From Rhizopus arrhizus (lineage: Eukaryota > Mucoromycota > Mucoromycetes > Mucorales > Rhizopodaceae): 64,000 bases of DNA. The notes beneath the pieces are model-generated. The model was not told the DNA's origin, did not search any database, and saw nothing but the letters and a program-made list of their open reading frames with translations. The stretch spans positions 1,612,001-1,676,000 of the forward strand of contig JAKZZE010000010.1 of NCBI GenBank assembly GCA_024220505.1, in the 5' to 3' direction. The position numbers and the translations under genes are program-made. Shown piece after piece: positions 36,015-48,487 of this stretch (the stretch's first letter is position 1; the number at the start of each line of letters is the position of its first letter).

Positions 36015-36546
36015 ATGACCGTAAGTATGGAGTCAGTCAATATAAAGAGAGAAGAAGAAAAAGAGTTGTGTAGGATGGATGGATGGATTAAGGATGAAGA
36101 TGGATGAATATAGCAACAAATGATGTATTAATATACACTTCAGAAAAATAACCCAATTAACTCCATTTTACACATTCTCTTTAATCTCTCTTTAAAGAAG
36201 AAACTAAAGACCTGACTACTAACTTGCTTTTTAGTTGGCTGTTGATCTTCTTAACCCCTCTGTTGAACACGAGAAGCGTTCTCACAAGCTCAAGAGACTT
36301 GTGCAATCTCCCAACTCCTACTTCATGGATGTCAAGTGCCCTGGTAAGTTTATGAAGAAATTGTCTGCAGTTATTGTAAACTGACTGCGCTTCTCTCTTT
36401 AATTAGGTTGTTTGAACATCAGCACTGTCTTTAGCCATGCCCAAACTGTTGTCTTGTGCTCCTCTTGTGGTACCGTTTTGTGCCAACCTACTGGTGGTCG
36501 CGCTCGTTTGACCGAAGGTTGCTCTTTCCGTAAGAAGGCCAACTAA
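36015..36546 (+). CDS. RPS27: 40S ribosomal protein eS27
   Basis: A structural protein of the small ribosomal subunit. Three exons (36015-36020, 36235-36343, 36407-36546) give 84 residues, the expected size. The zinc ribbon is CPGC (with [13 protein letters not shown] between) and [23 protein letters not shown] and the C-terminal [18 protein letters not shown] match eS27 across eukaryotes. The first exon carries only ATG plus one codon before a 214-nt intron, the longest clear intron in the window. Short leader exons and long first introns are common in fungal ribosomal protein genes. That intron contains a GGAT-rich simple repeat (36073-36090). The gene's codons are more GC-rich and C-ending than its surroundings, consistent with high expression. 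Confidence 0.95.
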
Positions 36547-36914
36547 GTCTTCTGGAATGTTTTGTAAACTATTGTACATTTTATTCTTTTTTAGTAGGGA
36601 ATAAAAAAAAGTTTCATATACATCATGTTCTATCTATGTGGAAATTGAGCTTATTATAAGAAGAGATATGTTATAGTATTTTTGTGTTATCAACAACCAT
36701 TGCTAGTATGCTAGTAGATTTATTTTTAACTTAGATTGGAAGATAATGGCAAAGATATAATACATTGGTGTTCACGTTATTTATTTGACGCAAGTTGAAT
36801 AGTCAAATTAACGATTTGTACATCAAATTGAACTATAAAAATATTAGACGGGTAATATAGTGGTTTTTAATTGAATAATAAATAATAAAAAAATGATAAC
36901 GTATATTTTTTTTC

Positions 36915-39328
36915 TTAAGCAAAAGATTCTTTAGTATCTGTCACAACCATCTTGACCTTTTCTAGTAATAATTCAGACTTTTCCAAGATAGAAGCAAAGA
37001 ATTCAGCTGTTTCTCGTGAAGATTCTGCAAACGCCTGTGTTTCATCTCTCTTGTACTCCTTATCTTCAATCGCTTTTTGGATTCTATTTTGAATTTCCCA
37101 TCCTTCAACACGCAAAATCTTTCGAGACTCACGAGCAATACGGTGACTTTGGATCTCAATATAACCTGTCTCACGAGCAGCGTTTTTGAATTTCTTGACT
37201 AGTTTACGCTCGACTGCATGACGCATATCACTCACCACATAGACTAGGAAACCCACACTGGCAATACCAACAACTGGAACCACCCATCGACGTACATTAG
37301 GAGACTCTATGATATTAGAAACACTCCAAAGACTGGACACAGCATCCTTGAAACCGAGCATGCGACCACCAACCATGGTAGCGGCGCCTACTGATAAAGC
37401 GGCACCAGATAATTTATCATCCAAGACAAGATCGAAAAAATCTGTAGCTTCAACAGTAATGGTGAGTTCTTTGGGTTTAACGCAGAGTTTGTTCACATCA
37501 GCCATGATGGGATATTGTCCCAAATGTTCAGTACCCATTTCATGGATACGTTCTAAACAGCCACTAGCTTCACGTCGAGCATGGGATTCTTCTTGCTTGA
37601 TGTCCTTCAAGAGCTTTTGGCACATGGAATCAGCAATATCTTGGGCATATTGCCAGACAAGTAAAATGCCTGGGTATTCAATGGTATGAATGGCGCTACC
37701 AATATTTTCAACAGCTTGGTTCAACTTATTGTTGGCGTGTCTCTGAATTGAGGAAACGGTGTTTTCAGCTACCTTCTCTACTTGTCGAAGCATACGGTCC
37801 CTGATTCGCAAAAGATGTTCATAAGCAGGCAAATCTTGTTCGAGCTCTTGGGTTGCACGAGCGTGGTCTTCTGTGGATTTTGTCTTGTTTGCTAACGAAA
37901 GGACATTGATATCAAGCAAAAGATTAACTAGATAGTTTTTGGCAGGAAGCAATTTGGATTTTGTACGGTTTTCGAGTACAAAAGCTCTCAAACGCTGTTC
38001 TAAACGGGCAAAGTCAGGAGCATCAAGTTTACGGGAACCAGGCTCAAGGTCCACGTTACCCGCACTGACAAAGTGAACAAGGTCATCAGCATCTGCATAA
38101 GTTGCAGGGCTCAACTGACGGATTTGCTCAAGAATCAAGCGTTTACAGCGGTCTTTGTCTTTTATAGAATCAAATCGGTTGACAACGATAAAGATGTGTG
38201 TTTTTTCATTGGCTGCATTCCATAAAAACTCTTTGCCCTGGTTTTATATAAAAAAAGATTAGTTTCATGTTTTATACTAATAACTATTATTAAAAATATT
38301 ACAGAAAGCGTAAAGTGGTTTTCAGCGCTAACAACAAAGACAACAACATCAATCTCTTCTTGACGGGCAAAGACGGCTGTTGTCTTGACTGAATCAGTGT
38401 TTAAACCAGGCGAGTCAATCAACGCAATATCAACTACACCATTGTGAAGTAAACTTTCTTGGCTGTTACGAGCATCGTTGGCATAAATCTTGAGCATCTT
38501 GTATTGTTCAAAATCTTCAGTAATCACCTTGTACAAGTGACGCATCTCGATCACGTGGTAAGTGTCAGGGTCCAAACGATTGTATTTTTCAACACAGGGT
38601 ATGGCATGCACCTCTTCAAGTCCATCATTCAACATAGCATCCAAGACTTCGCAAAAGATGCTTGTACAAGGTTGTTGGTCTGCGGGTAAAATATCTCGCT
38701 TTAAAAGAGCATTTACAAAAGTGGATTTACCCGAGTTCAAGTCGCCGGTAACCAGGACTTTGGATGAAGTATCGGCTACACGACTCTGGAGCTTTTCTAA
38801 ATAACGAAGACTAGTGTTTAGACGGTCGCTTAAGAGGTTTGTGATGGATTGAGTTTCGAGTGCATTGAGGTCTGTTGAGGTATGACCCATCTTTAAGTCT
38901 AATCCTAATATGTTTAAGTCTGTAGTGAAGAGATTGGGCTGGAAAGTAGTGTGTCGAGCAGCTTCTAAAATGGCTGAGCTGTCCATGGTTTGTGAGCGAA
39001 TTATTTTCTTTGTTGACTGAGTCGATTGTGGGTAATACATGGGGTACTTGCCTTTGTTCCCTTTGTTCAAGTCTGTACAAAGACCAATAGTAGAGGAAAT
39101 GTGAGAAATCAGACGTTGGCAACTGTCATGGTATGTCCTTTGCTCTTGGGCTGCATTTAATCGATGTTGATGAGTTCTAGCTGCAGTTGTTGTGGGAGAA
39201 GGAGTGGGAGAAGCTACAGATGAATTAAATGTAATACAAGCATCATCAATACTAGGTGCTGAATTTCTTCTAAGTGAAGCTTTGGATATCAATAAAGATG
39301 AAGATGCCTCATAAGTAGACTCTGACAT
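36915..39328 (-). CDS. FZO1: Mitofusin, outer-membrane mitochondrial fusion GTPase
   Basis: A dynamin-superfamily GTPase anchored in the mitochondrial outer membrane that tethers and fuses mitochondria. Two exons (39328-38303 and 38237-36915, intron of 65 nt) give 782 residues. G1 is GDLNSGKST (195-203), G3 DSPGLN (305-310) and G4 NRFD (362-365). A long helical region follows, then two membrane segments separated by a short loop (about 620-637, GAALSVGAATMVGG; and 660-678, WVVPVVGIASVGFLVYVVSD), then a C-terminal coiled coil. The first ~120 residues are Ser/Thr-rich and low-complexity, as in yeast Fzo1. The length is slightly below yeast Fzo1 (855). The order GTPase-helix-double membrane-coiled coil separates it from VPS1, 5 kb away. 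Confidence 0.93.
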
Positions 39329-39365
39329 AGCGTATGTGCTTAATAATCACTTGTAAAAAGACAAG

Positions 39366-39373
<8 letters not shown>

Positions 39374-39398
<25 letters not shown>

Positions 39399-39426
39399 AA
39401 AAGAAAAAAAAAAAAAAAAAAAAAAA
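39374..39426. repeat. (GA)n microsatellite plus poly(A)
   Basis: About 12 GA units followed by an A-rich run, 45-100 bp upstream of the FZO1 start, in its promoter or 5' UTR. Confidence 0.85.
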
Positions 39427-39884
39427 GTAGAACAAAAGGTTTCTTATTTTTTGTTGGTTAAAAAATAAATTTTGCCGATTGGATAATCATATGCGTCACT
39501 ACACATGGCTTTAATCTAATAGTTAGGCTGAGAAAGAAGAACCATGCGTATTCGCTTTAAAACTTTTTTTTTTCTTTTTAAAGTAAAAAGACTATCTTTT
39601 TTAGTTTGTTTATTTAAAAATATTTGTAATTTTTAATAGCTTACTTGCTTATTCTGATGCATGGGGCTTATTATTGCAATTGTTAAATTAGTAAAAGGAG
39701 CTCAATTTGTTACCACAATTTAGGACAAAGATAATCACCTCATGTCACAAATTAATAAGAAATCTATAAAAGTGAAAAATTGATTAGATTTTTATTTTTA
39801 TGTATTTCAATGTATTTCATTATTTTGTATTTGTAGGAAGATCAAATAATGCATTCCGTACACAATTAAAATAAGGGGAAACTT

Positions 39885-41870
39885 TTAGTAAACCAATAAC
39901 CCATTTTTATTTGTAAAAGATATAAAAAAAGTCACAGCATCTGGTGGTCCAAAAAGCGGTGTTGTCAACAAAAGGAAATTGTTCCAAAGACTAGATGACT
40001 GAATATATATCGATCTAAGGGAAAATAAGGTGTAGATTATAGCAACAGCGCTTTCGACCCGATTAAAACACCCATATACATATATATTAGGTCCTACATT
40101 ATAATATAACATTAAGTCATACCAGAAAAGCAGAATTTGTACCAAGTCTCATTTTACCAATTACTTGCATCAACAAAATGCACTTTGCTTTATGTTCCTC
40201 AAGCGCGTTCATACCGACTACTGACAGTCATAGCAAATCATATGTTTTGACTGTGCCTTTCTTATAATCTACTTTGGCTTCAATAAAACCAAAGTAAAGA
40301 ATCTAGTCTTCCTTTTAAGGCGACACAACCGGCATTAGGACGTTTCTCATAGTTCTGAAGTACATTACATTTCAATCTAATTGTTGAATGAAGGGTTAAT
40401 ACATTTATTGCCAGTCTAATATATTATATTATAAATCTTTTTACCAGATAAATGTCATGGGCAGGATCATGTACCAAAAGATTGAAAATAGGATCTGTAT
40501 AGTTCGCCATCAACTTTTGCTCTTCATTGTCTTTTAATTTATTCATTCGACAGTTTATTTAAACTAGAAATTAAAAACAACTGTTTGTTAATAGGTTGCG
40601 TTTCCTAAAACTTATATGTATTATGTACAGGTTATTCATGACATCTATGACGTTTCTGTCCTGTTTGTTGGCTTTTTTGCAAAGCTCAAATAGGAGATCT
40701 TCAATTCGTTTCTATCACACATGCCGTTCTAAACAAAGAATATCTAATTAGACGTTATCAGTAATTACTCTTCCACTCACGGCTGTCTCACTCTGAATAT
40801 CTGTGTTGTCTCCATAAAGATCGAGTTTTCGACTTTGGGACTAGATTCGGACTCTTTCAATAACTCATCATGTATCATTGAAAAGTCTACTTGAAGGTAT
40901 ATGCGGTGTTTCTTCAACATTACAATACTATACAAAGAGTTATCAAAGCATACTAAAATCATATTTTCAAATGTATAAGGATAAAATGGCTTACAGTATC
41001 TGGAGTAATTCCCGGTTAATGAATGACCCTTTCTTTTTAGCTATTTTGAAAGGCTCTTCTTAGAACTTCTTAAAACGCTTAAAATACTCTGGGGTATCCT
41101 CGTTAATTAGAATTGTAATTTTGAATTCTTCATCTTCGGTTAATACAAAAAGCAGCTTCTCTGTATCTTCCTCCTCTACATTGCTGCTATATAGTACATT
41201 ATCATTTATAATATTGGGATTATGATTAACAGCAATACCATTTGTTTCAGTCGCACTAATATTAACAGCAAGTTCAATAGGATATAAAATAGTGGCATTG
41301 GAGGTGTCAACAAAGATCGACTAACAAACTGAACACAATTAGGAACAGCATTTGCTTCAATAGAAACATAGGCGGCAGTTTCATCAGAGTTGTGTTGAGC
41401 TTTTTATTGGGCAAAAAAAAAAAAGATATTTATTAAAAGTATTCCTAATATTTCTTCTTGCAATTCACCTTCAGTAAATTTCCCACCCTCTTACCACCAG
41501 CTTTCAATATAGCAGCTGAGACGCAGCCTGTTTGAATGTTTGCAGTTCTTTGTGCCCTGGACACTACTCATGCTTCTTCATCTAATTTGATATCTAGGCC
41601 ATTTTCGACTGGGATGCTTAGATCTGAATGCTGCTTTAAATTTTTTATAGGTTTTCTGTAACAACAATTGCTTTATTAAATTGGCAAATATAACAGCTTA
41701 CGAGACATTAGGTTGCATCAACATATGCTTGTAAAATAGTTCGGTCAAGAGCTTATAAGTAATCAGCCATACCTCAAGTACTATACAGGATTATAACTTT
41801 AGCCACGTCTAATTTCAGAGAAGCAGTACTTACGCTTAGAAATATCTGACATTATAGCAATACTTTAAAA
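39885..41870 (-). pseudogene. Decayed multi-exon gene, lineage-specific family copy B (R-P-N...E-A-K signature)
   Basis: Minus-strand coding-like blocks in plausible order: a start MSDISK near 41850; a block near 41470-41640 (RAQRTANIQTGCVSAAILKA); 41050-41400 (two blocks, the second acidic and ending TPEYFKRFKKF); 40800-40960 (LLKESESSPKVENSIFMETT); 40440-40550 (NYTDPIFNLLVHDPAHDIYL); 40330-40370 (NYEKRPNAGCVAL); 40190-40290 (FGFIEAKVDYKKGTVKTYDL); and 39885-40145. Stops and frame changes interrupt it. R-P-N followed by G-F-I-E-A-K is the same arrangement as R-P-D...G-F-M-E-A-K in the copy at 46709-48245, so I treat them as relatives. Function is unknown. Confidence 0.45.
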
Positions 41871-41889
41871 TGGGCAGATTTGATACAAC

Positions 41890-43356
41890 ACTTCTTCGTG
41901 CGCTGCCCTAAGAAATAGAGGATATGGCTAGATGTTTTCAATTTCAGTCTACGCCTCATTTTTACTCAAGATGATGTATATTCGATCCTCTGGTCTTTTC
42001 AACTATTTACTTGTTGGCAACATTGACCCCTGGACCCTTGGCTGCTGTGTGCTCTCTATTATCTGCCCCCTCCATTGGAGATTTACTACTGAAAGTCTTC
42101 CTTTCAATAATAAACAATTGGTTACTAGTGCTATGTCGTAGTTTGCCACTATTAAAAGGGGCAGACTCGATATTGACTAGCATGTTCAATTGTTTATACG
42201 CTATTTCTTTTGGTTCACATCGCTTTCTGACGTGTAACTCTTATACTTTATAAATAAAAATAAACAAAAAAGGACTAAAATTTGAACTTTTAAAACATGT
42301 GGCAGATTTTAATCTACATGTAGTTTTCATTTGAACAAAATCATTTATTTTTACTATAAACAACAGTGCATCCAATAAAACATACTGGTTATAATATAAT
42401 AAGAAAACCCCAAATTTCCAACTCTTCTTGCAAATCACTTTAAATAGTATCATCAGTAGTATTTGGAGACCTCAAATTGTAAGGTGCAAGATAAGCAGAG
42501 CGGTAGTTCTTGACTCTTCTATACACTTGATTTAATGACTTGAAAATGACTTTAAAAGTGATGATACTCCTCTTTTATTTATGTATTGTGATCAAATCTA
42601 AATCGTTTATGTTAGCCTTTTTTATTGTTACATATATCAATAGAGTAGTTTTTTTGATTAAAAAGCTATTCAGAAGCGGCATCTTTCAAGGTGAATATTA
42701 GCCCTTGTCTTTATTTGATTATAACAAAAGCAATCTGACTATAACGTGAGCCTCGAAACAGGGAGGCTAGAGCCATTTTAATTGGTACAAGATGAGCGTT
42801 AGTCCTTGGTGTTTTTGTTCTATTAAATTGCTACATATCCTCAATTTGAAAATAAAAAATCATTCTCATAAGAGTTACTTTTGCCATATTTAGCAACAAA
42901 GTCTATTCTTTTTTTTGCGTATAGAATATTTTTCAATAAATTAATCTTCTGTTACCTAATCTAATATTTTCAAGACACCACCACAATTTATCTCTTTATA
43001 AATTTAATACAGTTTATATTATAAAAAATAAAACAATATTCACATTAACAATCTATAAAACAAATCAATAGAAAAAAGGTAAAATGCATATGCATATGTC
43101 CTTTTATATCATAATGTAGAAACAATATTCTATATACTTCCTTGTCTCTCTATTTCATTTTTTAAGCAATGTCAATTTTCACATCTTTAGAAAAATGCAT
43201 TGAAAAATATGGAGAAAATAAAATCAATCCTGCTTACATATCATATAACATTATATTTTGAAAAATTGATAGAAAAAAAATTAAATTCTAATTATAATCT
43301 TTCAAAAATAATTTTAATTACAATATAAAAATTTTGGACAAAGTATACAAGCAAAC

Positions 43357-43358
<2 letters not shown>
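41890..43358. other. Intergenic, no supported gene
   Basis: Open stretches at 41932-42250 exist on both strands but show no family features or splice structure. The rest is AT-rich. Confidence 0.4.

Positions 43359-43402
<44 letters not shown>
43359..43402. repeat. poly(T) tract of 44 nt
   Basis: An uninterrupted T run. On the minus strand it would be a poly(A) tail, but I see no retroelement 3' end attached. Confidence 0.9.
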
Positions 43403-43403
<1 letters not shown>

Positions 43404-46400
43404 AAAAGTTGGAATTTATCTTGAACATTTGATGGCCCAGAGTATATAGGAATTCTAACAAAAACTCATCCTATCAGCTTAATATGATAAATTATGTGTA
43501 CAAAAAGAAGCCATGAACTTTACGATAAGGTCAGATCTCTTATACTTATATATACTTGAAAAACCTTGAATGGAGTAAGAATTACAAGTCTTAGTACAAA
43601 TCTGTGCTTTTTAGCCCTCAAAGCTTTCTATATTTTAATTAATAGAGTCAATCATGCAAAGTAAAAGTATGACTGATCCCAGCATGAACTTGATGTAGGC
43701 GAAAAAGCTGAAAAAACGATAGGAAAAAAAAGTAGAAGAATGAGGAAAGAACCAAGCCATGGATTCATAACTAGTGCACCTTGAGATCAATATGACTGGT
43801 CCTTCTATTTTTTTTTCCTTTTCTTCTTTTATAAAAAAAAAAGGAAATGACTCTATACTTTAAGCTCGTTAGGCCCATTTTTTTTTGTTACATTCATCTA
43901 TTTGTTTAAAATTTTTTTAAACTTACACACATAGAATTAAGAAGTGAGAAAATTCTATACTAGCTTTTTTTTTTTGTTTGTTAACATGAATAATTTTCTT
44001 AATCAAAATAAGATTCAACTCATCATGAAAAAAGATACACAGGGTTTCTGGCATAACTAGCAAAGCTAAGTTGTCTTCAAAATTGGCTATGCTTATCATA
44101 AGCCTAGTATACTCCATTACTCTTACTTACACACACAAAAATTCTAAAAATATGTCAACAAAAAAATGCTACATTAAAGAGGACAATTTTTACTAAATTT
44201 TAACCAGACCAGTTTGAAATATATATTCAAAAAATTATGATACCCAATCATTTGCGCACTGTCAGCTAGGTGCCTGAAACATATGTAACACAGACTGATG
44301 GTCTGTGGTTGTGGTGTCTACTTCAGTATAATACAAAGTTCAAAGAAATATAATATAAATACAATTTTCATTGGAAATATTGCGGGCTAAAGAAGAGAAT
44401 TTTTACTATTGCACGAAAGATCTATTTGAGTTGCACCGAATCACTTTGCTTATTTATTTTAATCGTCATACTTTTTCAATAATAACAGAGTGAGTGTTAT
44501 TCAACAAAATTAATTCATACAGTATTTTTTCTATCGAAAAATAGATATAAATAGTTTGCTTTAGTATGAGCCATATGCTATGTGCATGGTAATCAAATAA
44601 TTTTTCTTTCTTTTGATTGTAGCAAGAAATCTTTTTTTTACTCAGGATCTTATTCTCCCTTTTATTCATTTACTTTATTTATGCAAAAAATGGGGGTCTT
44701 TTATATACAAACTAAAATATTTATTTTTAAATTAGTTTTTATTAGGGCTTTGTTGAAAATCATTTTATGTCAAACAAAGCATATAGATTATAAGCCAGTT
44801 AAACTGTTGACGGATGAAGCATGTAATTTATTTTTTTGGATGATCTTTTCGCAGGATCCTAACTATTGGTACTACATGAAAGACCAAGGCAATGTCGTGT
44901 TATATTATTTGGGTCATTTCAGCAAGAGTCGTTACAAGTATTGAAATTAGTGTCCTTCAAATGCCCGAAATGATAAACATCAATAGAAAAAAGAGCTCTA
45001 TATCTGATTGTAGGTGCAAATTCAAGCATTAATGTCATACCGCTCTATAAACAAAATTTATAGCTAAGCTTCATTAGCTAATAATTAGATGAGATGATTA
45101 CATAACAATGATATTATTTTTATAATTATAAAAAAAACTCTCAAAAAACTCTCATTAAATTCTTTTATTTTTACTCTTGCGTTATCTATACACAAATAAT
45201 TTTTATTATCATAGCAATCTATATGTTGTCGCATTATTTGCGGATTCATTTTGATCGGTTTAGATATTGGTTTTTGAGTTCATTCAACACATTAGAGTAC
45301 GTCCTTATTTCATTATATTAAACCAATTAAACTTGTTTTAAAAATGTGTAGCTTAGTATGTGTACAAAGAAAGCTATATGATAATCATGTGACCCTTTGT
45401 CAATTGTATGTTTGAATACTATAAAAAGAAGAGAAAGAAGAAAAGGGCAAAAGTAATTATCTTTCCAAGTTTGGTATAAATAAACTAGGTGTGCGTAAAG
45501 TCGGTAAGGATGCTGTAGTAATAGTTGACGATAGGTTTATGAACTATGGTTTGATAGAGTTTTTCAAGGTATTAAGAGATACAATGGTTTCATTAATGAC
45601 TATTGACCCAACTCGATCAATAGCCTTTACTCTGGCAGCTATTTGATGATGAGTGGGTTAAAGATTATGTCTTTATTATAAAAAAGGCATCATCAGTACA
45701 GTTAATTTACTGATCTTGGAATGGTATTGTAACTATGAATGGTCCTGTTGGTAACTTAGTTTTCAAAGTTTCTAAATTTTTTCAACTCCAATTCCCTAGA
45801 AAAGACAAGAGCTTTGGTCTTGTTTTATTTCCAACTTAGAAAATACCTGGACAGGAAAAAAGATGGTGGAATCACAATCGATTATCTTAATAACTGTAAA
45901 GGAAAGGTTGTTGTTCTCACTACTGCCACAATCAATCCTGTCCTGTTATCTGAATTCGTTTTTTTTATGTCATCCTCTTATTACCTTCTCTCGATCGTAT
46001 ATATATCGTTTGTAATAAAATTAAACAGAGTCATGATCACAGGTTGATTAGTGCAACCTTCTAAGTTTAACTTTTGGGCCCTCATGCATTCTAATATATG
46101 CTCCACATTTAAGTTCTTAAGGTTCACTACTTTATTATCTAACATTTGATGATCTGCGTATTCACTCGTACAAGTCTTTGGTATTGTTAATACAGATGAG
46201 GAATTGTCCAATCGATATGACGCCGCAATGTTTTTAATATGCTTAAAGAGTTTATGTAATCAAATGCTAAATTATTACCATATGAAATATCAAGCATGTA
46301 AAAATAACATCCTATAAGTTTTTCTACTTTTCTTTTTTTTTTTCAAAGCGCAACACTACAGTCTAGTTGAATAATCCTAATAGTTTATTAAATACACCAA

Positions 46401-46708
46401 CATCACAAAGTACAGAAATCAAAAGGGCAGACCAAAATTACACTAAAGATCACACATGCACTCTTTTTTGTTATCTATATTTCATAATACATAAATAAAA
46501 TTTGGTACGTTAACAAAAATGCGTACAAATTAATACTGAAGTGAAATGAATACCAAAAAAATGGATGAAATTTATTTCCAATCTTTCACCCGCTCTTTAT
46601 TGATTTTCCGTTTATCACTTTTTGTAAATACGTTCTTTTTTGTTAAGCACCGCTTTTTATAGTCACACTATAAATACGTGCAGCAAATAAAAATCATTTT
46701 AAAAAAAA
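43403..46708. other. Gene-poor region with weak coding relics
   Basis: No intact gene is visible. Coding-like fragments occur at 44740-44940 (plus; DYKPVKLLTDEACNLFFWMI), 45470-45640 (plus; KLGVRKVGKDAVVIVDDRF) and 45981-46211 (minus, 76 codons). None can be extended without stops. Confidence 0.35.
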
Positions 46709-48245
46709 ATGTATGCTTTTAAATCGATATTTACTATTGCTATGAATACAGCGCCAAAATGCCAAAATCTGAAACATAAAAAACGCGTACCCTTAGAGAT
46801 AAAATGGGTGAACGCAAATCTTGATAAATTTGGTCATATTCAGTTTTTTGATTTTTTCAAAAGCTACAGCAATAATAACACGATTAGAAGGTTTAAAATA
46901 ATAGTTAAAGATTGAATTAAAGATGATGTCAAAAAACAACAAATCAACGCGAATTTCAAAGAATGGCACAATACTGATGAAGCCAAGAAGTATTGGAGGG
47001 AAAGAGAAGCTATGTCGGTAGATGAAGAAAGAAGTTCTACCGAAAACGAAGAGTCAAGTATGACCTCCATAGTCATAAACAATGATGGTTTGTCGACCGC
47101 AACTGGAAGTCCATCGTGCACTGTAATACCAAATACGTCTGAAAAAATAGAGGAGTTCTTTCAAAAAAACATCCCCCAACCTGATGATTTTGATTCGTAT
47201 ATTGTTGATGATATTAATTATTCAAAACAATTTTATCAGTTCCAGCAAAGTATTTTTAAACAAATTAAAAAAGAACTGTTAACGTTCGAATCGGATTGTC
47301 ATCAATTACTCGCTATGTCGTCTATTTTACTGCTTACAGGCAACTTTCCTGCACAGATGATTTCTTGTTTTCCCACCAACACACTCTCTTCTCTAAAAGT
47401 TAAAATACTTAAAGACCTTGGAGTTGGTAGTTACAAATCCTCAAGAACTCACCTAATCAAAACACTTGACTTTGTACAGTCCGTTACCAGAAAAGAAACA
47501 AGAAGAGAAGTCGCTAGCTTATCTCTGCTAAACCTCTCGGTGAATGAAACAGGAATTACAAAGAAAATAATACTGATGTTCAACAAACTCATTATGCAAC
47601 TTCCCCTTGAAAACCAATTAGAAGATATTGAAGAAATTGATCTATGCAGCCGTTTTATACTACCGACTCTCCAGTCGCTTTTTGATGAACAATTTGAGGA
47701 GCGAAACGTGTTTATGAAAACTTAGTAATGAAAGAAATCTTGAGTGTCAATCATCACAATTTGATATTTCAAAAAGGCGACCAGATGGCCAAATTCGAGT
47801 AAGAGCAACCTCCACAAACCAGATGAGTACAGTTGGATTCATGGAAGCAAAGAAAATTTCTGAATCAAAAAACCATAACAAGATCAATATCGACCTTATA
47901 CGCTTGAGAATACTTGTTAAAAATACTATTGACACCAAGGGGCTACAAGCAGTTGGAACGAATTTGACTTTTTACTTGATGAAAAAACCAACGGAAGATA
48001 TATATTCTATGACAGAGCTTGATCATATCAGATTTCCAACATCTTTAAACGAGTTAAAAGAAATTTATGACTATATAGACAATATTTGTGATATCATGAA
48101 TGCATTCTCAAAAGAGTGCAGCAATCCTGTTCTCAAAGAAGCCATAATGCATAGGAGTTCAATGATGTCACCTTTGCTTCGAGCAATAACTTCCAAAGGT
48201 ATTGATAGGAAGCGCAAGAATAGCACTCAACACTACTACCTGTAA
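46709..48245 (+). pseudogene. Family copy C, nearly intact ORF with one stop and one frameshift (R-P-D-G...E-A-K)
   Basis: A single frame runs from the ATG at 46709 to a stop at 47725, interrupted once by TGA at 46913-46915, and continues in another frame to 48245. It encodes about 510 residues in all. The N-terminal part is Lys-rich (KKRVPLEIKWVNANLDKFG) and the middle is Ser-rich then helical (FILPTLQSLFDEQF). After the shift come SKRRPDGQIRVRATS, GFMEAKKISESKNHNKINID and GTNLTFYLMKKPTEDIYSM, then a helical tail. Arg-Pro-Asp and Glu-x-Lys, about 20 residues apart and followed by a beta-like TFYL strand, resemble the PD-(D/E)XK nuclease fold. That is inference from the motif; the family name is unknown to me. 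Confidence 0.55.
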
Positions 48246-48298
48246 ACTTACCTCCTTTTCTGGATATAAAATAATGATCATATCTTAAATAAAGCTAG

Positions 48299-48322
48299 TT
48301 TTTTTTTTTTTTTTTTTTTTTT
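48299..48322. repeat. poly(T) tract of 24 nt
   Basis: A T run 54 bp after the end of the family copy C reading frame. Confidence 0.85.
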
Positions 48323-48390
48323 ATCAGTTGTTTGATTTTTACCCAACTGAAAATTTTACTTAGCATTTATACAAACATAGCAATTTAGTA

Positions 48391-48485
48391 CACCATTTCC
48401 AGAAATCAAAGTCGCCATTTGTCGCAGTTACATATAAATTGTACTATAAAATTTTACAAAATGTAACTAATTTCTGGAAATAGTG
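48391..48485 (-). mobile_element. ~95-bp MITE, copy 1 (TA-flanked)
   Basis: The ends are inverted (CACCATTTCCAGAAAT and its near reverse complement ending ATTTCTGGAAATAGTG), flanked by TA on both sides (48389-48390, 48486-48487). Its reverse complement matches the copy at 50987-51086 along nearly its whole length. The TA duplication suggests mobilisation by a Tc1/mariner transposase. Confidence 0.75.
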
Positions 48486-48487
48486 TA

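Noticed and set aside
36915..39328. Possibility that FZO1 and VPS1 (5 kb apart) form a functional cluster
   Set aside because: Different subfamilies and cellular roles, with two unrelated genes between them on the other strand; proximity is probably chance.
41932..42253. Overlapping open frames on both strands, locally less AT-rich
   Set aside because: Neither frame shows a recognisable domain or exon borders. Possibly a transposon remnant, but I cannot support a call.
44582..44944. 120-codon plus-strand ORF
   Set aside because: Low-complexity, Phe/Ile/Lys-rich from AT-rich DNA at the start; only the last third looks protein-like, and it cannot be extended.
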